This document shows positions 9,355 through 18,086 of a stretch of DNA of 64,000 nt, one piece after another; position 1 is the first letter of the stretch, and each line of letters begins with the position of its first letter. The notes beneath the pieces were generated by a model that had not been told where the DNA came from, made no database searches, and was given only the letters and a program-made list of their open reading frames with translations. A program made the position numbers and the translations under genes. This DNA is from Nostoc sp. NMS8 (lineage in GTDB: Bacteria > Cyanobacteriota > Cyanobacteriia > Cyanobacteriales > Nostocaceae). The stretch covers positions 1-64,000 of the forward strand of contig NZ_JABXKK010000083.1 in NCBI RefSeq assembly GCF_017115045.1, given 5' to 3'.

Positions 9355-9387
9355 GAGTAGTTTTTAATTATTTGATAATCACTACTC
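9355..9387 (-). other. Stem-loop between microviridin precursor and ligase genes
   Basis: GAGTAGT (9355-9361) pairs with ACTACTC (9381-9387), and the AT-rich loop can pair further. On the minus strand it is followed by TTAAAAACG rather than a clean T run, so it is at most a leaky terminator or a processing site. The rest of the 9196-9465 gap shows nothing I can name. Confidence 0.4.
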
Positions 9388-9465
9388 ACTTAAATTATGA
9401 TGAAGCCAATTACAAGGTATTTTCCCAATTAAAAAGGTACTTTCATGTGTAGAAGACTAAATAAA

Positions 9466-9600
9466 TTATTTATCTTCCAAATCTGAAGGAAACTTGTAAG
9501 TCCAAGGAACCTCTGTTCCTTCAGTAGCTTGCTCTTCCAAGAAACGCGCAAAGAATGGCACCACTACGGCATCCACTGTTTTGACTGTGTTTGTAGGCAT
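9466..9600 (-). CDS. mdnA: Microviridin precursor peptide
   Basis: A 44-residue peptide. The leader carries PFFARFL at residues 15-21, the helix that binds the ATP-grasp ligases. The core ends WTYKFPSDLEDK, a variant of the TxKxPSDxE(E/D) microviridin signature. By analogy, Thr34-Asp40 and Ser39-Glu42 would form esters and Lys36-Asp43 the amide. The usual KYPSD is KFPSD here and the last acidic residue is Asp rather than Glu. The frame is open further upstream (to 9666), but I chose the ATG at 9598-9600 because AAGGAA lies at the right distance before it and the leader then begins MPTN. Microviridins inhibit serine proteases. No GNAT acetyltransferase (MdnD) is in the window, so the N-terminus may stay free or be modified from elsewhere. 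Confidence 0.93.
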   Translation of the reverse strand: MPTNTVKTVDAVVVPFFARFLEEQATEGTEVPWTYKFPSDLEDK

Positions 9601-9637
9601 AGAGTTTTCCTTAAAGGAAATTGTTTTTGCAACTACA

Positions 9638-9666
9638 GATATATCAGTAATTAAATATATTTTCAA
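9638..9666 (-). promoter_or_regulatory. Predicted sigma70-type promoter of the microviridin precursor
   Basis: On the minus strand TTGAAA (9661-9666) and TATATC (9638-9643) are separated by exactly 17 bases, about 38 bases before the start codon. The nearest TTAAG box begins 7 bases upstream of the -35, where an activator would touch RNA polymerase. Confidence 0.65.
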
Positions 9667-9670
9667 GGTC

Positions 9671-9731
9671 AGTTAAGACAGTTAAGAAGGAATTATTCTA
9701 AGAAACTTAAGAAACTTAAGAAACTTAAGAA
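9671..9731 (-). promoter_or_regulatory. Tandem 9-bp boxes upstream of mdnA
   Basis: TTAAG occurs at 9673, 9682, 9707, 9716 and 9725 on the plus strand; within each cluster the spacing is 9 bp. The extended unit is A(G/C)TTAAGAA, or TTCTTAACT read toward the gene. The same unit and spacing appear before the NRPS operon at 52934-52979. This looks like an operator for a protein that binds direct repeats. Confidence 0.6.
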
Positions 9732-9878
9732 AAATTTATTTAATAGTTATCAAGATGACCCAATGTCCATCTCCCCCGAAAAAATCGCTCTCACTGATAA
9801 TTATGATGCCGATAATAACAGGGTTTCGGCACTAACTGAGTGGAACTTTTCACCCAGTACTCTGAACTATCTTTGCAT
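9732..9878. other. Rest of the gap between NRPS end and mdnA control region
   Basis: No gene is visible. A weak stem (ACTGAGTG near 9835 against CACCCAGT near 9851, one wobble pair) lies shortly after the NRPS stop, but without a T run it is a poor terminator. Confidence 0.35.
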
Positions 9879-12800
9879 TTATATGTTGGCTTTTGCTTGC
9901 TCAATGCAAGCTTTCAAGCGTTCGGCTAAAACCTGAACGTAGGGTTGAGTTATCATTGTTACATGGTTGCCTGGGACAAAATAGACATTAATTGGTTCAG
10001 TAGAAAACTTGTTCCAGCCCAAGTCCAAATCCTGTAAAATCTCAGGCTGATTAATAGGCTCTTCTAGATTAGTCTGGCTGGTTCGCAAGAGAGTAATTGA
10101 AAGCGGATCGACTTGTTGTGGTACATAGTTAGCCTTAGTATCAGCTTTTAAAGCTTGCAAAAACTGCTTCAAATACGTGGTATCAGCGTCGAGAGGCATA
10201 ATGTCAAGCCTTTTTAAGTACTCCAGAACATGTTTAAATTGCGCCTCTAGGTCTAATGATGGAAATACATCAGTATCCATATCCAAGTCCTTTGCGTATA
10301 CAATTTGCATGGTTTTGGCAATACCAATCAGCCACGTAGCATTGTCATCCCATTCATCGTCCCATTCATTTTGCTGTTGTTGAGTATTCGGTGCTGTAGT
10401 ATCTAGAATGGCAACTAGAGCAATAACCTGTCCCTGACGCAGCAATTGCTGTGCCATTTCATACACGACTTTACCGCCAAAAGAATGGCCTGCCAAAAAA
10501 TACGGGCCTTGCGGCTGCACAGCCTGCAACGCTTGGATGTATTGACCAGCTATGTCCTCCACTTGTGTAATAGGTACTAATTCTCTATCTAGATGATTTG
10601 TTTGGAAACTGTAGAACGGTTGGTCTGAACCCAGACAACGGGCTAAGTTATGTAGGTAGAATGGATTGCCACCAGCACCGGGAATACAAAACAAAGGTGG
10701 GTTTGAGCCGTTTGGCTGAAGTGCTACTAAAGGAGACCAGATAGAGATATGAACTTCTTTTTGCACCAGTTCTGCCAACTCTTCAATTGTTGGATGTTGG
10801 AAGAGAGTAACGAAGGGGAGACTTTTACCAAACTGCTGTTGAATTTGAGCTAGTAAGTACGGAACTAAAAGAGAATGCCCACCAATGTTAAAAAAGTTAT
10901 CTTTTACCCCCACCTCGTCAACTTTCAAAATCTGTGACCAAATTTGCACTAGTTGCAGTTCTAATTGATTACGAGGCGCAACAAATCTTTCTAAGTCCCT
11001 GCTTTGGGAAGGTGCAGGTAAAGCACGGCGATCTACTTTGCCGTTGGGAGTTAGGGGCAAAGACTTTAAGATGACAAAGGTATTTGGCACCATGTAGTCT
11101 GGGACTTTTGCTTTCAGATATTGTCGTAGTTCACTGATTATGGGGGTACAGCGTTGATGTGGCACTACGTAAACAACTAGGCGTTTATCACCTGGATTGT
11201 CTTCGCGGGGAATGACACAAGATGCTTGCACATCGTTATGTTGGTTTAATACTGCTTCAATTTCTCCCAACTCGATGCGGAAGCCCCGAATTTTTACCTG
11301 ATTATCGATGCGTCCCAGGTATTCAATGTTACCATTCGGCAAATAGCGTGCTAAATCTCCTGTTTTGTAGAGGCGACCAGCACCAAAAGGATTAGAAATA
11401 AATTTCTCTTGTGTTAATTCTGGACGGTCGAGGTAGCCACGAGCTAATCCCACACCACCAATGTGTAACTCTCCTGGGATACCTACAGGCACTGGTTGTA
11501 ATTGTGTATCTAGAATGTAAATTTGAGTGTTAGCGATAGGACGACCAATGGGTGCGATCGCATTTTTAGCTTCTAGTTGCTTTGGCTCATTCCTCAGTTG
11601 GTAAACACTCGACCAAATTGTAGTTTCTGTCGGCCCGTAGAGATTCCATACTTGGGCACCAGTTTCTAGTAATTGATGGGCTAGTTGAACGCTTAAAGCT
11701 TCTCCTCCACACAAGAGTTTCATCCCTAACTTTTGAGTAGATAAACCTGAAGTTAGCAGCATTTGCCAAGTGGCTGGAGTGGCTTGCATCACTGTTATGC
11801 CTGACTGCTGTAACTCCAGCAACAGCCTAGCACCATCACTGGCGACTTCACGCGCAACTAATACTACCTTTGCTCCTACCATTAGTGGCAAATATAGTTC
11901 CAAAGCCGCAATATCAAAGGATATGGTAGTAACAGCACAGAACGTATCTGAGTCAACTAATCCTGGGCAAAGACTCATGGAAGCTAAAAAGTTGACTACA
12001 CCGTTATGGCTAACTTGAACTCCTTTTGGCTGGCCTGTGGAACCTGAAGTATAAATTACATATGCCAAGTTCTCTGGTTTGCTGCCAGTGAGCGGATTTT
12101 CTGAATTGTGTTGAGCAATGAGTTGGCGATCGCTATCTAAACATACGACCTGTGCAGTATGCTGCGGCAAAGATTCTAACAATGATTGCTGAGTTAACAA
12201 CACTGGCAGCGCCGCATCTTCAAGCACAAAGTGCAAACGCTCAGTAGGATAGTCTGGGTCAAGTGGCACATACGCTCCACCTGCCTTGAGAATCCCTAAC
12301 AGTCCCACAACCATTTCTATGGAGCGCTCGACACAAATGCCTACCAGCACATCTGCTCCCACGCCCAAAGAGCGTAAGTAATGCGCCAAATGATTAGCAC
12401 GATAATTCAATTGCTGGTATGTCAATTGTTGATTTTCAAATACCACCGCAACTGCATCTGGGGTACGCTTTACCTGCTCCTCAAACAACTGATAGATACA
12501 CTTATCCCCAGGATAATCTGCTTGAGTCTCATTCCACTCAACTAATAATTGCTGTTGCTCAATTTCTGTCAGTAGAGGCAATTGCGAAATCCGCTCTTCT
12601 GGGTTAGCGACAATACCTTCCAGCAAGTTAACAAAATGCCCTGCGATACGCTTGATTGTACAAGCCTCAAACAAGTCAGTATTGTATTGCCAGCAAAGTT
12701 GCAAAACTCCCTGAGCTTCCATCACCATTAAATTCATATCCAAGTATGCACCGCGTTGATGTCCGAGCAAGTACGGCTCCATCTCAAGCACTTGTTCTCG

Positions 12801-13934
12801 ACTGTGCAATGAATTTTCTGTTGATTCGCACCAACGTTGTCGTTGCCAAGTAAAACTAACTTGACACAAAGGAAAACGACTAGGAACTCGTTGTGGCTGG
12901 AGTTGTTCTGCTAACTGAGAAAAAGGGTAATCTTGATGCTTTTGGGCATCTTTAACTGTGTTGCTGACTTGAGTGAGAAATTCTTTAAACGTTGCATTTT
13001 CTTGTACAGCAGTTCGTAAAACTATCAGGTTAACGAAGTAACCAACAATATCTTGAAAATCTCCACCCCACCGACCTCTCATCGGGCTTCCTATAAGGAT
13101 ATCTGTTTGATTCGTGTAGCGGTAAAGTTGGACGTAAAATGCTGCTAGCAGAATTTGATAAAGGCTTGTTCCAGAAGCTAGAGCTAGATGCTTGAGTTTT
13201 TGAATTAACTGTTCATCTAGCGGTGAAATATATGATGCCCCTTGATAAGTCTGTACAGTCGGGTGCGGTTTGTCTACGAGCAAATTCAAAATTGGCAATT
13301 CGCCTGCTAATTTTTGTTGCCAGTATTGCCAAAGTTTTTCTCTTTTGGAGCCTGATAGCATTTCTGACTGCCAGCAAACAAACTCTAGATAAGATTTATT
13401 CTCGGTTAAATAATCTGCTGCTTCTGACTGCTCTTGACTATCTTGCTCAATTTCATTAGCATACAAAGCTTGAAATTCACTCAGCAGTAAATCAAAAGAC
13501 CACATATCACCTGCAATATGGTGCATTGTTAGCAAAAGAATGTGTTCTCTTGCTGAAAGAATAAATAAATTAACTCTTAAAACTGAATCTTTTTCTAAGT
13601 TAAAAGGGCGGTCAGTTATAGCAAATATTTTATCTTTTAAATGGTCTTGATTCCAATTGCTAGAATCTGTTGTCTCAAGATTAAATTTTTGTTTTTGATT
13701 AACCTGCTGAACTGGTTTGCCTTCATGACTAGTATATGTGGTTCTCAGAATAGGATGATGTTCAATAATTTTATTCCATACACGATTGACGATAGCAATA
13801 TTTAAATAAGAATTAATTTTTACAGTAATAAATATATTATAAGCAATGCTATCTGGATCAATTTGGTAGATAAACCAAATCGCTTCTTGACCATAAGAGA
13901 GTGGGTAAATTGTTTTGGCAATGCTATTGAGCAT
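9879..13934 (-). CDS. Stand-alone NRPS, C-A(Gly)-PCP-TE
   Basis: A 1351-residue single-module synthetase. Order: condensation (histidine motif near residue 140), adenylation (TSGSTG near 630), carrier (GGHSLL near 1018), thioesterase (GHSFGG near 1150). The pocket residues, read by eye against GrsA, are D-I-L-Q-L-G-L-I-W, the usual glycine code. The C domain motif is HHIAGDMW: the catalytic second His and Asp are present but the usual Gly after Asp is Met. There is no docking domain of the kind seen on the other NRPS proteins. It follows the exporter gene after 59 bases. The main assembly line ends in a C-PCP-TE without A domain, so this protein may provide glycine in trans, act after it, or make a separate small product. 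Confidence 0.9.
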   Translation of the reverse strand: MLNSIAKTIYPLSYGQEAIWFIYQIDPDSIAYNIFITVKINSYLNIAIVNRVWNKIIEHHPILRTTYTSHEGKPVQQVNQKQKFNLETTDSSNWNQDHLKDKIFAITDRPFNLEKDSVLRVNLFILSAREHILLLTMHHIAGDMWSFDLLLSEFQALYANEIEQDSQEQSEAADYLTENKSYLEFVCWQSEMLSGSKREKLWQYWQQKLAGELPILNLLVDKPHPTVQTYQGASYISPLDEQLIQKLKHLALASGTSLYQILLAAFYVQLYRYTNQTDILIGSPMRGRWGGDFQDIVGYFVNLIVLRTAVQENATFKEFLTQVSNTVKDAQKHQDYPFSQLAEQLQPQRVPSRFPLCQVSFTWQRQRWCESTENSLHSREQVLEMEPYLLGHQRGAYLDMNLMVMEAQGVLQLCWQYNTDLFEACTIKRIAGHFVNLLEGIVANPEERISQLPLLTEIEQQQLLVEWNETQADYPGDKCIYQLFEEQVKRTPDAVAVVFENQQLTYQQLNYRANHLAHYLRSLGVGADVLVGICVERSIEMVVGLLGILKAGGAYVPLDPDYPTERLHFVLEDAALPVLLTQQSLLESLPQHTAQVVCLDSDRQLIAQHNSENPLTGSKPENLAYVIYTSGSTGQPKGVQVSHNGVVNFLASMSLCPGLVDSDTFCAVTTISFDIAALELYLPLMVGAKVVLVAREVASDGARLLLELQQSGITVMQATPATWQMLLTSGLSTQKLGMKLLCGGEALSVQLAHQLLETGAQVWNLYGPTETTIWSSVYQLRNEPKQLEAKNAIAPIGRPIANTQIYILDTQLQPVPVGIPGELHIGGVGLARGYLDRPELTQEKFISNPFGAGRLYKTGDLARYLPNGNIEYLGRIDNQVKIRGFRIELGEIEAVLNQHNDVQASCVIPREDNPGDKRLVVYVVPHQRCTPIISELRQYLKAKVPDYMVPNTFVILKSLPLTPNGKVDRRALPAPSQSRDLERFVAPRNQLELQLVQIWSQILKVDEVGVKDNFFNIGGHSLLVPYLLAQIQQQFGKSLPFVTLFQHPTIEELAELVQKEVHISIWSPLVALQPNGSNPPLFCIPGAGGNPFYLHNLARCLGSDQPFYSFQTNHLDRELVPITQVEDIAGQYIQALQAVQPQGPYFLAGHSFGGKVVYEMAQQLLRQGQVIALVAILDTTAPNTQQQQNEWDDEWDDNATWLIGIAKTMQIVYAKDLDMDTDVFPSLDLEAQFKHVLEYLKRLDIMPLDADTTYLKQFLQALKADTKANYVPQQVDPLSITLLRTSQTNLEEPINQPEILQDLDLGWNKFSTEPINVYFVPGNHVTMITQPYVQVLAERLKACIEQAKANI

Positions 13935-13993
13935 AATCTTTTAAAACCTTATTAAAGTAATTTACAGTTCTAAAAAGTATAAGGGTCTATCTA

Positions 13994-15985
13994 CTAGACT
14001 TTAAGCCATTTCAACATTTTTGCGTCTTTATCATAGCGGTACGTCAACCCGTCCCTAGTAATGATAGAATCTCCTCTGCTTGCCTTACTTCTGATAGTGC
14101 TAATGGAATAGTTAGTTAATTCACTTATTTCCTTATGAGAAAGCCCTTCAATTTTGATTGTTTCCGTCAATATTTGTGATTGACTTTGCAGTTCATTATT
14201 AGGCGTGTTTTGAATATTTATTATTTGTTGATTTCGATAATCCTGCACAGTTAAAAGTTGCCAACTAGAATCTTGTGAAAGTTCCAGAACCCATTGATGA
14301 TAATTAAATAAACTTTCTCGATGCCCAACACTAATAAACGTCGTTTTCGTCTCTTGTAACTGTTGATATAAATTTCCTTCATTCTTCAAATCTAAGGCAC
14401 TTGTTGCTTCATCTAATATAGTGAACCTGGGATTAGTCACCAAGAGGCGTGCGAAAGCTAGGCGTTGTTGTTCTCCCAAGGACAATATATTCTCCCAAGG
14501 AACTTCAGTATCAAAACCTTCAACTCGACTTAGCAAGTTTTGCAGGTTAACTTGTTGCAAAACTTCTTTGAGTTCTGCGTCGGTCAATTGACGATTAGTT
14601 TTAGGATAAAGCAACTGTTCGCGCAAAGTTCCTAGAATTATATAAGGACGTTGGGGTAAAAATAATACTTCTTTTAGGGGAGGACGCACCAAACGACCTG
14701 TTCCTGCATTCCACAAACCAGCGATCGCTCTCAACATCGAACTTTTACCCCTACCACTTGGCCCAACGATCAATAAACCTTCTCCAGGCTGAACAGTTAG
14801 TGACAAGTTTTCGACGATCACCTGTTCATAGTTTGGGGTTTGTAAAGTGACGTTCTCAAAAGCAAAATAATTCTCTTCTATTGTTTTAATAGTACCGACG
14901 TTTTCAGGTTCTTTTGCCACTGCTTCTAAGGCATCGGAAAAATCAGATAACCGCTCAACATAACTAGAAAATCGCCCAGAAACGCCAAATTCAGCTATTA
15001 ACTCTTCCAAAGCACCAGCAAAGAAATAGCAAGCTGTAGTAGCTTGTCCAATTTGTCCGAAATCAATATCACCTCTAATAAATAAAGGTGCAAGTACTAA
15101 GAGTGTAAGGAATTCGATAGTAGCCCGATATCCCCTGTTAAAAATTGCCTGATTTCTTTCCCAATTAATCTTTTCTTTAATGTTTTTTATGAGGATACTA
15201 AATCTACGTTGAATTATATTCAGTTCTTGTTTTTCTCCTTGAAAAAAAGCTATTGACTCAGCGTGATTGCGGACATGAGTTAGACAATAACTATAATCAG
15301 CTTTAGATTCAAGTTCTGCTTGATTAATCTTAATTAATTCTTTATTTAAGTAAACAGCAATCAAATTACCTATGATTGTATAGAGAAGCAGAGCAACAGC
15401 TATCTGTTGGGAAATTGACCAGACAACTATTAAAAAAGTTATCATTTCTAGTGCTTTTTCTAGTAAAGTAGCTGAAAAACTGAGCGCACTACTGGTTATC
15501 GGTTCAATTTCTTGAGCTAAACGTTGATCCGGGTTATCAATATCAGCTTGAAAATTGATTTTATAATAAGCACGATTGCTCAAATATTTATTTAAAATAT
15601 GATTATCGAGCCATTGATACCAATCAAGAGAAATTTGTTTTCTAATAAATTTAGTAAATCCTATTAAAAGCGTTATAAAGACCAGTCCAACAGCATAAAG
15701 TGATAAAGTATAGGTAAATTTAGAATAATCTTTTTCTTGAATTATGACATCGATTAAATAGCGATGAATAAAACTATTATAAGTAGTTGCAGCTACAAGG
15801 GCCAATATTAGCAATATTAGGAGAATAAGCATTCCCCAGGCGCGAAGAACGTCTGAAAAGGCTCTATCTCCTGGTTTTGTTGGATACCAGTAAGGGCCGG
15901 CGATCGCTCTTATATCTTTCCAGAATTGAATAAAATCTGAAAATACATTTGTTGAGGGTTGAACTTGAACAACTTGGGTTGGCAT
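13994..15985 (-). CDS. ABC exporter, paralogue of the one at 1813-3858
   Basis: A 663-residue fused membrane-ATPase protein of the SbmA/YddA type with Walker A GPSGRGKSS, signature LSLGEQQRL, Walker B FTILDEATSALD and H-loop SVGHR. It is highly similar to the exporter next to the microviridin genes along its whole length, including the C-terminal tail (SHKEISELTNYSISTIRSKA, then TYRY..LKW). It sits between the 4-methylproline genes and the glycine NRPS, in the position of an exporter for the NRPS product (NosG in the nostopeptolide cluster is also an ABC transporter). The two copies probably arose by duplication within the island. Confidence 0.87.
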   Translation of the reverse strand: MPTQVVQVQPSTNVFSDFIQFWKDIRAIAGPYWYPTKPGDRAFSDVLRAWGMLILLILLILALVAATTYNSFIHRYLIDVIIQEKDYSKFTYTLSLYAVGLVFITLLIGFTKFIRKQISLDWYQWLDNHILNKYLSNRAYYKINFQADIDNPDQRLAQEIEPITSSALSFSATLLEKALEMITFLIVVWSISQQIAVALLLYTIIGNLIAVYLNKELIKINQAELESKADYSYCLTHVRNHAESIAFFQGEKQELNIIQRRFSILIKNIKEKINWERNQAIFNRGYRATIEFLTLLVLAPLFIRGDIDFGQIGQATTACYFFAGALEELIAEFGVSGRFSSYVERLSDFSDALEAVAKEPENVGTIKTIEENYFAFENVTLQTPNYEQVIVENLSLTVQPGEGLLIVGPSGRGKSSMLRAIAGLWNAGTGRLVRPPLKEVLFLPQRPYIILGTLREQLLYPKTNRQLTDAELKEVLQQVNLQNLLSRVEGFDTEVPWENILSLGEQQRLAFARLLVTNPRFTILDEATSALDLKNEGNLYQQLQETKTTFISVGHRESLFNYHQWVLELSQDSSWQLLTVQDYRNQQIINIQNTPNNELQSQSQILTETIKIEGLSHKEISELTNYSISTIRSKASRGDSIITRDGLTYRYDKDAKMLKWLKV

Positions 15986-16059
15986 ATTTTAGAGATAAAC
16001 TGAAATATTTTAGAATTAGATTTAATACTTTTTGGTGTTAAATAATCAGCACGAACTTT

Positions 16060-16881
16060 TCAACTCATATTACCTAATTGTTGAGTGCGGCTCAGAGCAG
16101 CAAGCACTGCATTAGAAATCACAGTTCGCATACCACCTTTTTCTAACTCGTAAAGACCAGCAGCAGTCACTCCCCCAGGACTTGTCACCTTGTTTCGTAA
16201 GACTGCTGGATGTTCGTGAGTCTGAAACATAAGTTCTACACTACCAGCAATCGTATGCAATGTTAGTTCTTGGGCTTGTGTCCGAGTTAAACCGATCTGA
16301 ACCCCAGCATCAATCATCGCTTCGATGTAAAGAAACACAAATCCAGTCCCCGCGCTACTCAATGCCGTTGCCATATCAAGGTAATGTTCATTTTGAGTAG
16401 CAAATTCCTTGCCTAATGCTTGTAAAATGTCTTGAGTATGCGATCGCTGTATTTCTGTCACACTTGATGATGCGCTCCACACCGTAGTCCCATGACCAAC
16501 TTGTACTGCAATATTCGGCATTGTACGCACAACAGCAGGATGATTCAACCCTTGGCACAGAGATGAAACACTTGCTCCACTCACAATACTAATTACTAAA
16601 GCATCAGGTGAAATTTTACCCTTTAGCATAGCCATCACCTCTACCAAAACCTGCGGTTTCACTGCCAATATCACGATGGATGCGCCTTGTACTGCTTCTA
16701 TATTGCAGGTTGTAGTACGTACTCCATATTCTTTTTCTAAATAAAGGCATCGCGCAGAAACCGGATTGCTGACAATAATTAGCTCAGATTTTTCAACAGT
16801 TTTCGTCGATAACAATCTACTAATTATCATTTCGCCCATTGTGCCACCGCCAATCAAGGCAATTTTTAAATCTGTAAGCAT
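16060..16881 (-). CDS. nosF: Pyrroline-5-carboxylate reductase homologue for 4-methylproline
   Basis: A 273-residue P5CR-family protein with the N-terminal NAD(P)-binding loop IALIGGGTMGEM and the C-terminal signature TSPGGVTAAGLYELEKGGMR. Full length for the family. Next to a zinc dehydrogenase and a leucine dioxygenase it matches NosF of the nostopeptolide pathway, which reduces methyl-pyrroline carboxylate to 4-methylproline. A housekeeping ProC role cannot be excluded from sequence alone, but the location argues for the specialised one. It is 42 bases after the dehydrogenase gene and followed by the exporter. Confidence 0.88.
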   Translation of the reverse strand: MLTDLKIALIGGGTMGEMIISRLLSTKTVEKSELIIVSNPVSARCLYLEKEYGVRTTTCNIEAVQGASIVILAVKPQVLVEVMAMLKGKISPDALVISIVSGASVSSLCQGLNHPAVVRTMPNIAVQVGHGTTVWSASSSVTEIQRSHTQDILQALGKEFATQNEHYLDMATALSSAGTGFVFLYIEAMIDAGVQIGLTRTQAQELTLHTIAGSVELMFQTHEHPAVLRNKVTSPGGVTAAGLYELEKGGMRTVISNAVLAALSRTQQLGNMS

Positions 16882-16923
16882 ATTTTCTCCCTATTATCCA
16901 AGTCATTTGATATGTGGTTGGCA

Positions 16924-18030
16924 TCAAGATAGATTAGGTTGAATCACAGCTTTTAATACAGAGCCTTCCTCTACATCTGCCAGGGCTTGATTAATTTCTT
17001 GTAGTGTGTATGAACGACTAATTATACTTTCCCAAGCAATATTTTTACTAGAATCACTATGACGTTTTAGTAATTCAATCATTCTATAAAAATGGCTGAA
17101 ATCAATTCCCCAAGTTCCGCGAATATCAATATGTTTTAGATTAATCTCTAAGTGGGGATTGATGAGAATTTCACCCGTGTTAGTATAATGACCGACAATA
17201 ACGTAGCGACCTCCATTTCTGGTCATATTCAAGCCCTCTTTGACAGCAATGGGAATGCCTGTAGCTTCAATAGTGACATCAGCACCGTGTCCATTTGTCA
17301 ATTCCAAAACCCGCTCAATATGTTGTCGTGGATTGTCAGCCTTAATTGCAAGGGTTTCATCTACACCGAAAGATTTGGCAACTACTAATCTGCTCTCAAA
17401 TTTATCGATGACAATTACTTTACCCGCACCTGATAGCAAAGCTAGAATTGCCGCACTCAAACCTACAGGCCCAGAACCCTGCACCACGACAACATCGCCA
17501 ATTTGAATCTGTGCGCGATCGATAGCGTGTAGTGCAGTTGGTAAAGCACATCCCCCAGCAATGAATTGCTTTGGTGAGACTTCTTCAGGTAAAGCGAGAA
17601 CTTTTACCCCTGGTTTGAGGTAAATTAGTTGAGACCATCCACCGAGTAACCCATCTTTAGCTGAGTAGGTGACACCATAAACTTTGCGTTGGGGACAGCG
17701 AGTGGATGCTTTCGCTACTAGACAATACCAGCAGTTGTAACAGGTTTCGTGGACATCGAGAAAGGTGGCGATCGCTCCAGGCTCAATTAAATTACCATTG
17801 ACATCGCTAACCCGTCCGCCTGTTTCCACCACACGACCAACTGAGAAGTGTCCGGGGATGATGGGATACGGTACTCCCTCTAAACGCCCATGCAGTAAAT
17901 GTACATCAGTTCCACAAACCTCAGAATATAAGGTTTCAAGAATGATCCCACCCTTTTCCAGAATCGGGTCTGGTAATTGTTGGACTTCAACTGGTTGATT
18001 AGGTGCAGTCATTACAGCTGCTAAGGGCAT
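16924..18030 (-). CDS. nosE: Zinc-dependent 5-hydroxyleucine dehydrogenase (NosE-like)
   Basis: A 368-residue medium-chain dehydrogenase. Catalytic zinc ligands Cys39 (EVCGTDVH) and His61 are visible, but the usual Glu after this His is Phe (PGHFSVG). A structural-zinc Cys cluster (C97, C100, C103 and a fourth) and the cofactor loop GSGPVGL are present. NosE oxidises 5-hydroxyleucine to the aldehyde, which closes to methyl-pyrroline carboxylate. The gene stands between the dioxygenase and the reductase that perform the steps before and after. Confidence 0.87.
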   Translation of the reverse strand: MPLAAVMTAPNQPVEVQQLPDPILEKGGIILETLYSEVCGTDVHLLHGRLEGVPYPIIPGHFSVGRVVETGGRVSDVNGNLIEPGAIATFLDVHETCYNCWYCLVAKASTRCPQRKVYGVTYSAKDGLLGGWSQLIYLKPGVKVLALPEEVSPKQFIAGGCALPTALHAIDRAQIQIGDVVVVQGSGPVGLSAAILALLSGAGKVIVIDKFESRLVVAKSFGVDETLAIKADNPRQHIERVLELTNGHGADVTIEATGIPIAVKEGLNMTRNGGRYVIVGHYTNTGEILINPHLEINLKHIDIRGTWGIDFSHFYRMIELLKRHSDSSKNIAWESIISRSYTLQEINQALADVEEGSVLKAVIQPNLS

Positions 18031-18086
18031 AATATTACTTCCTCACTACGTTTACCAAATTGCTTCCTGCTTCCTACTTATCAGCT

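Noticed and set aside
9466..9666. Longer 66-residue form of the microviridin precursor
   Set aside because: The extra 22 residues cover the predicted -10 and -35 promoter; the inner ATG has the good ribosome site.
9601..9878. Second microviridin precursor gene
   Set aside because: No other PFFARF leader or KxPSD core is found in any frame here.
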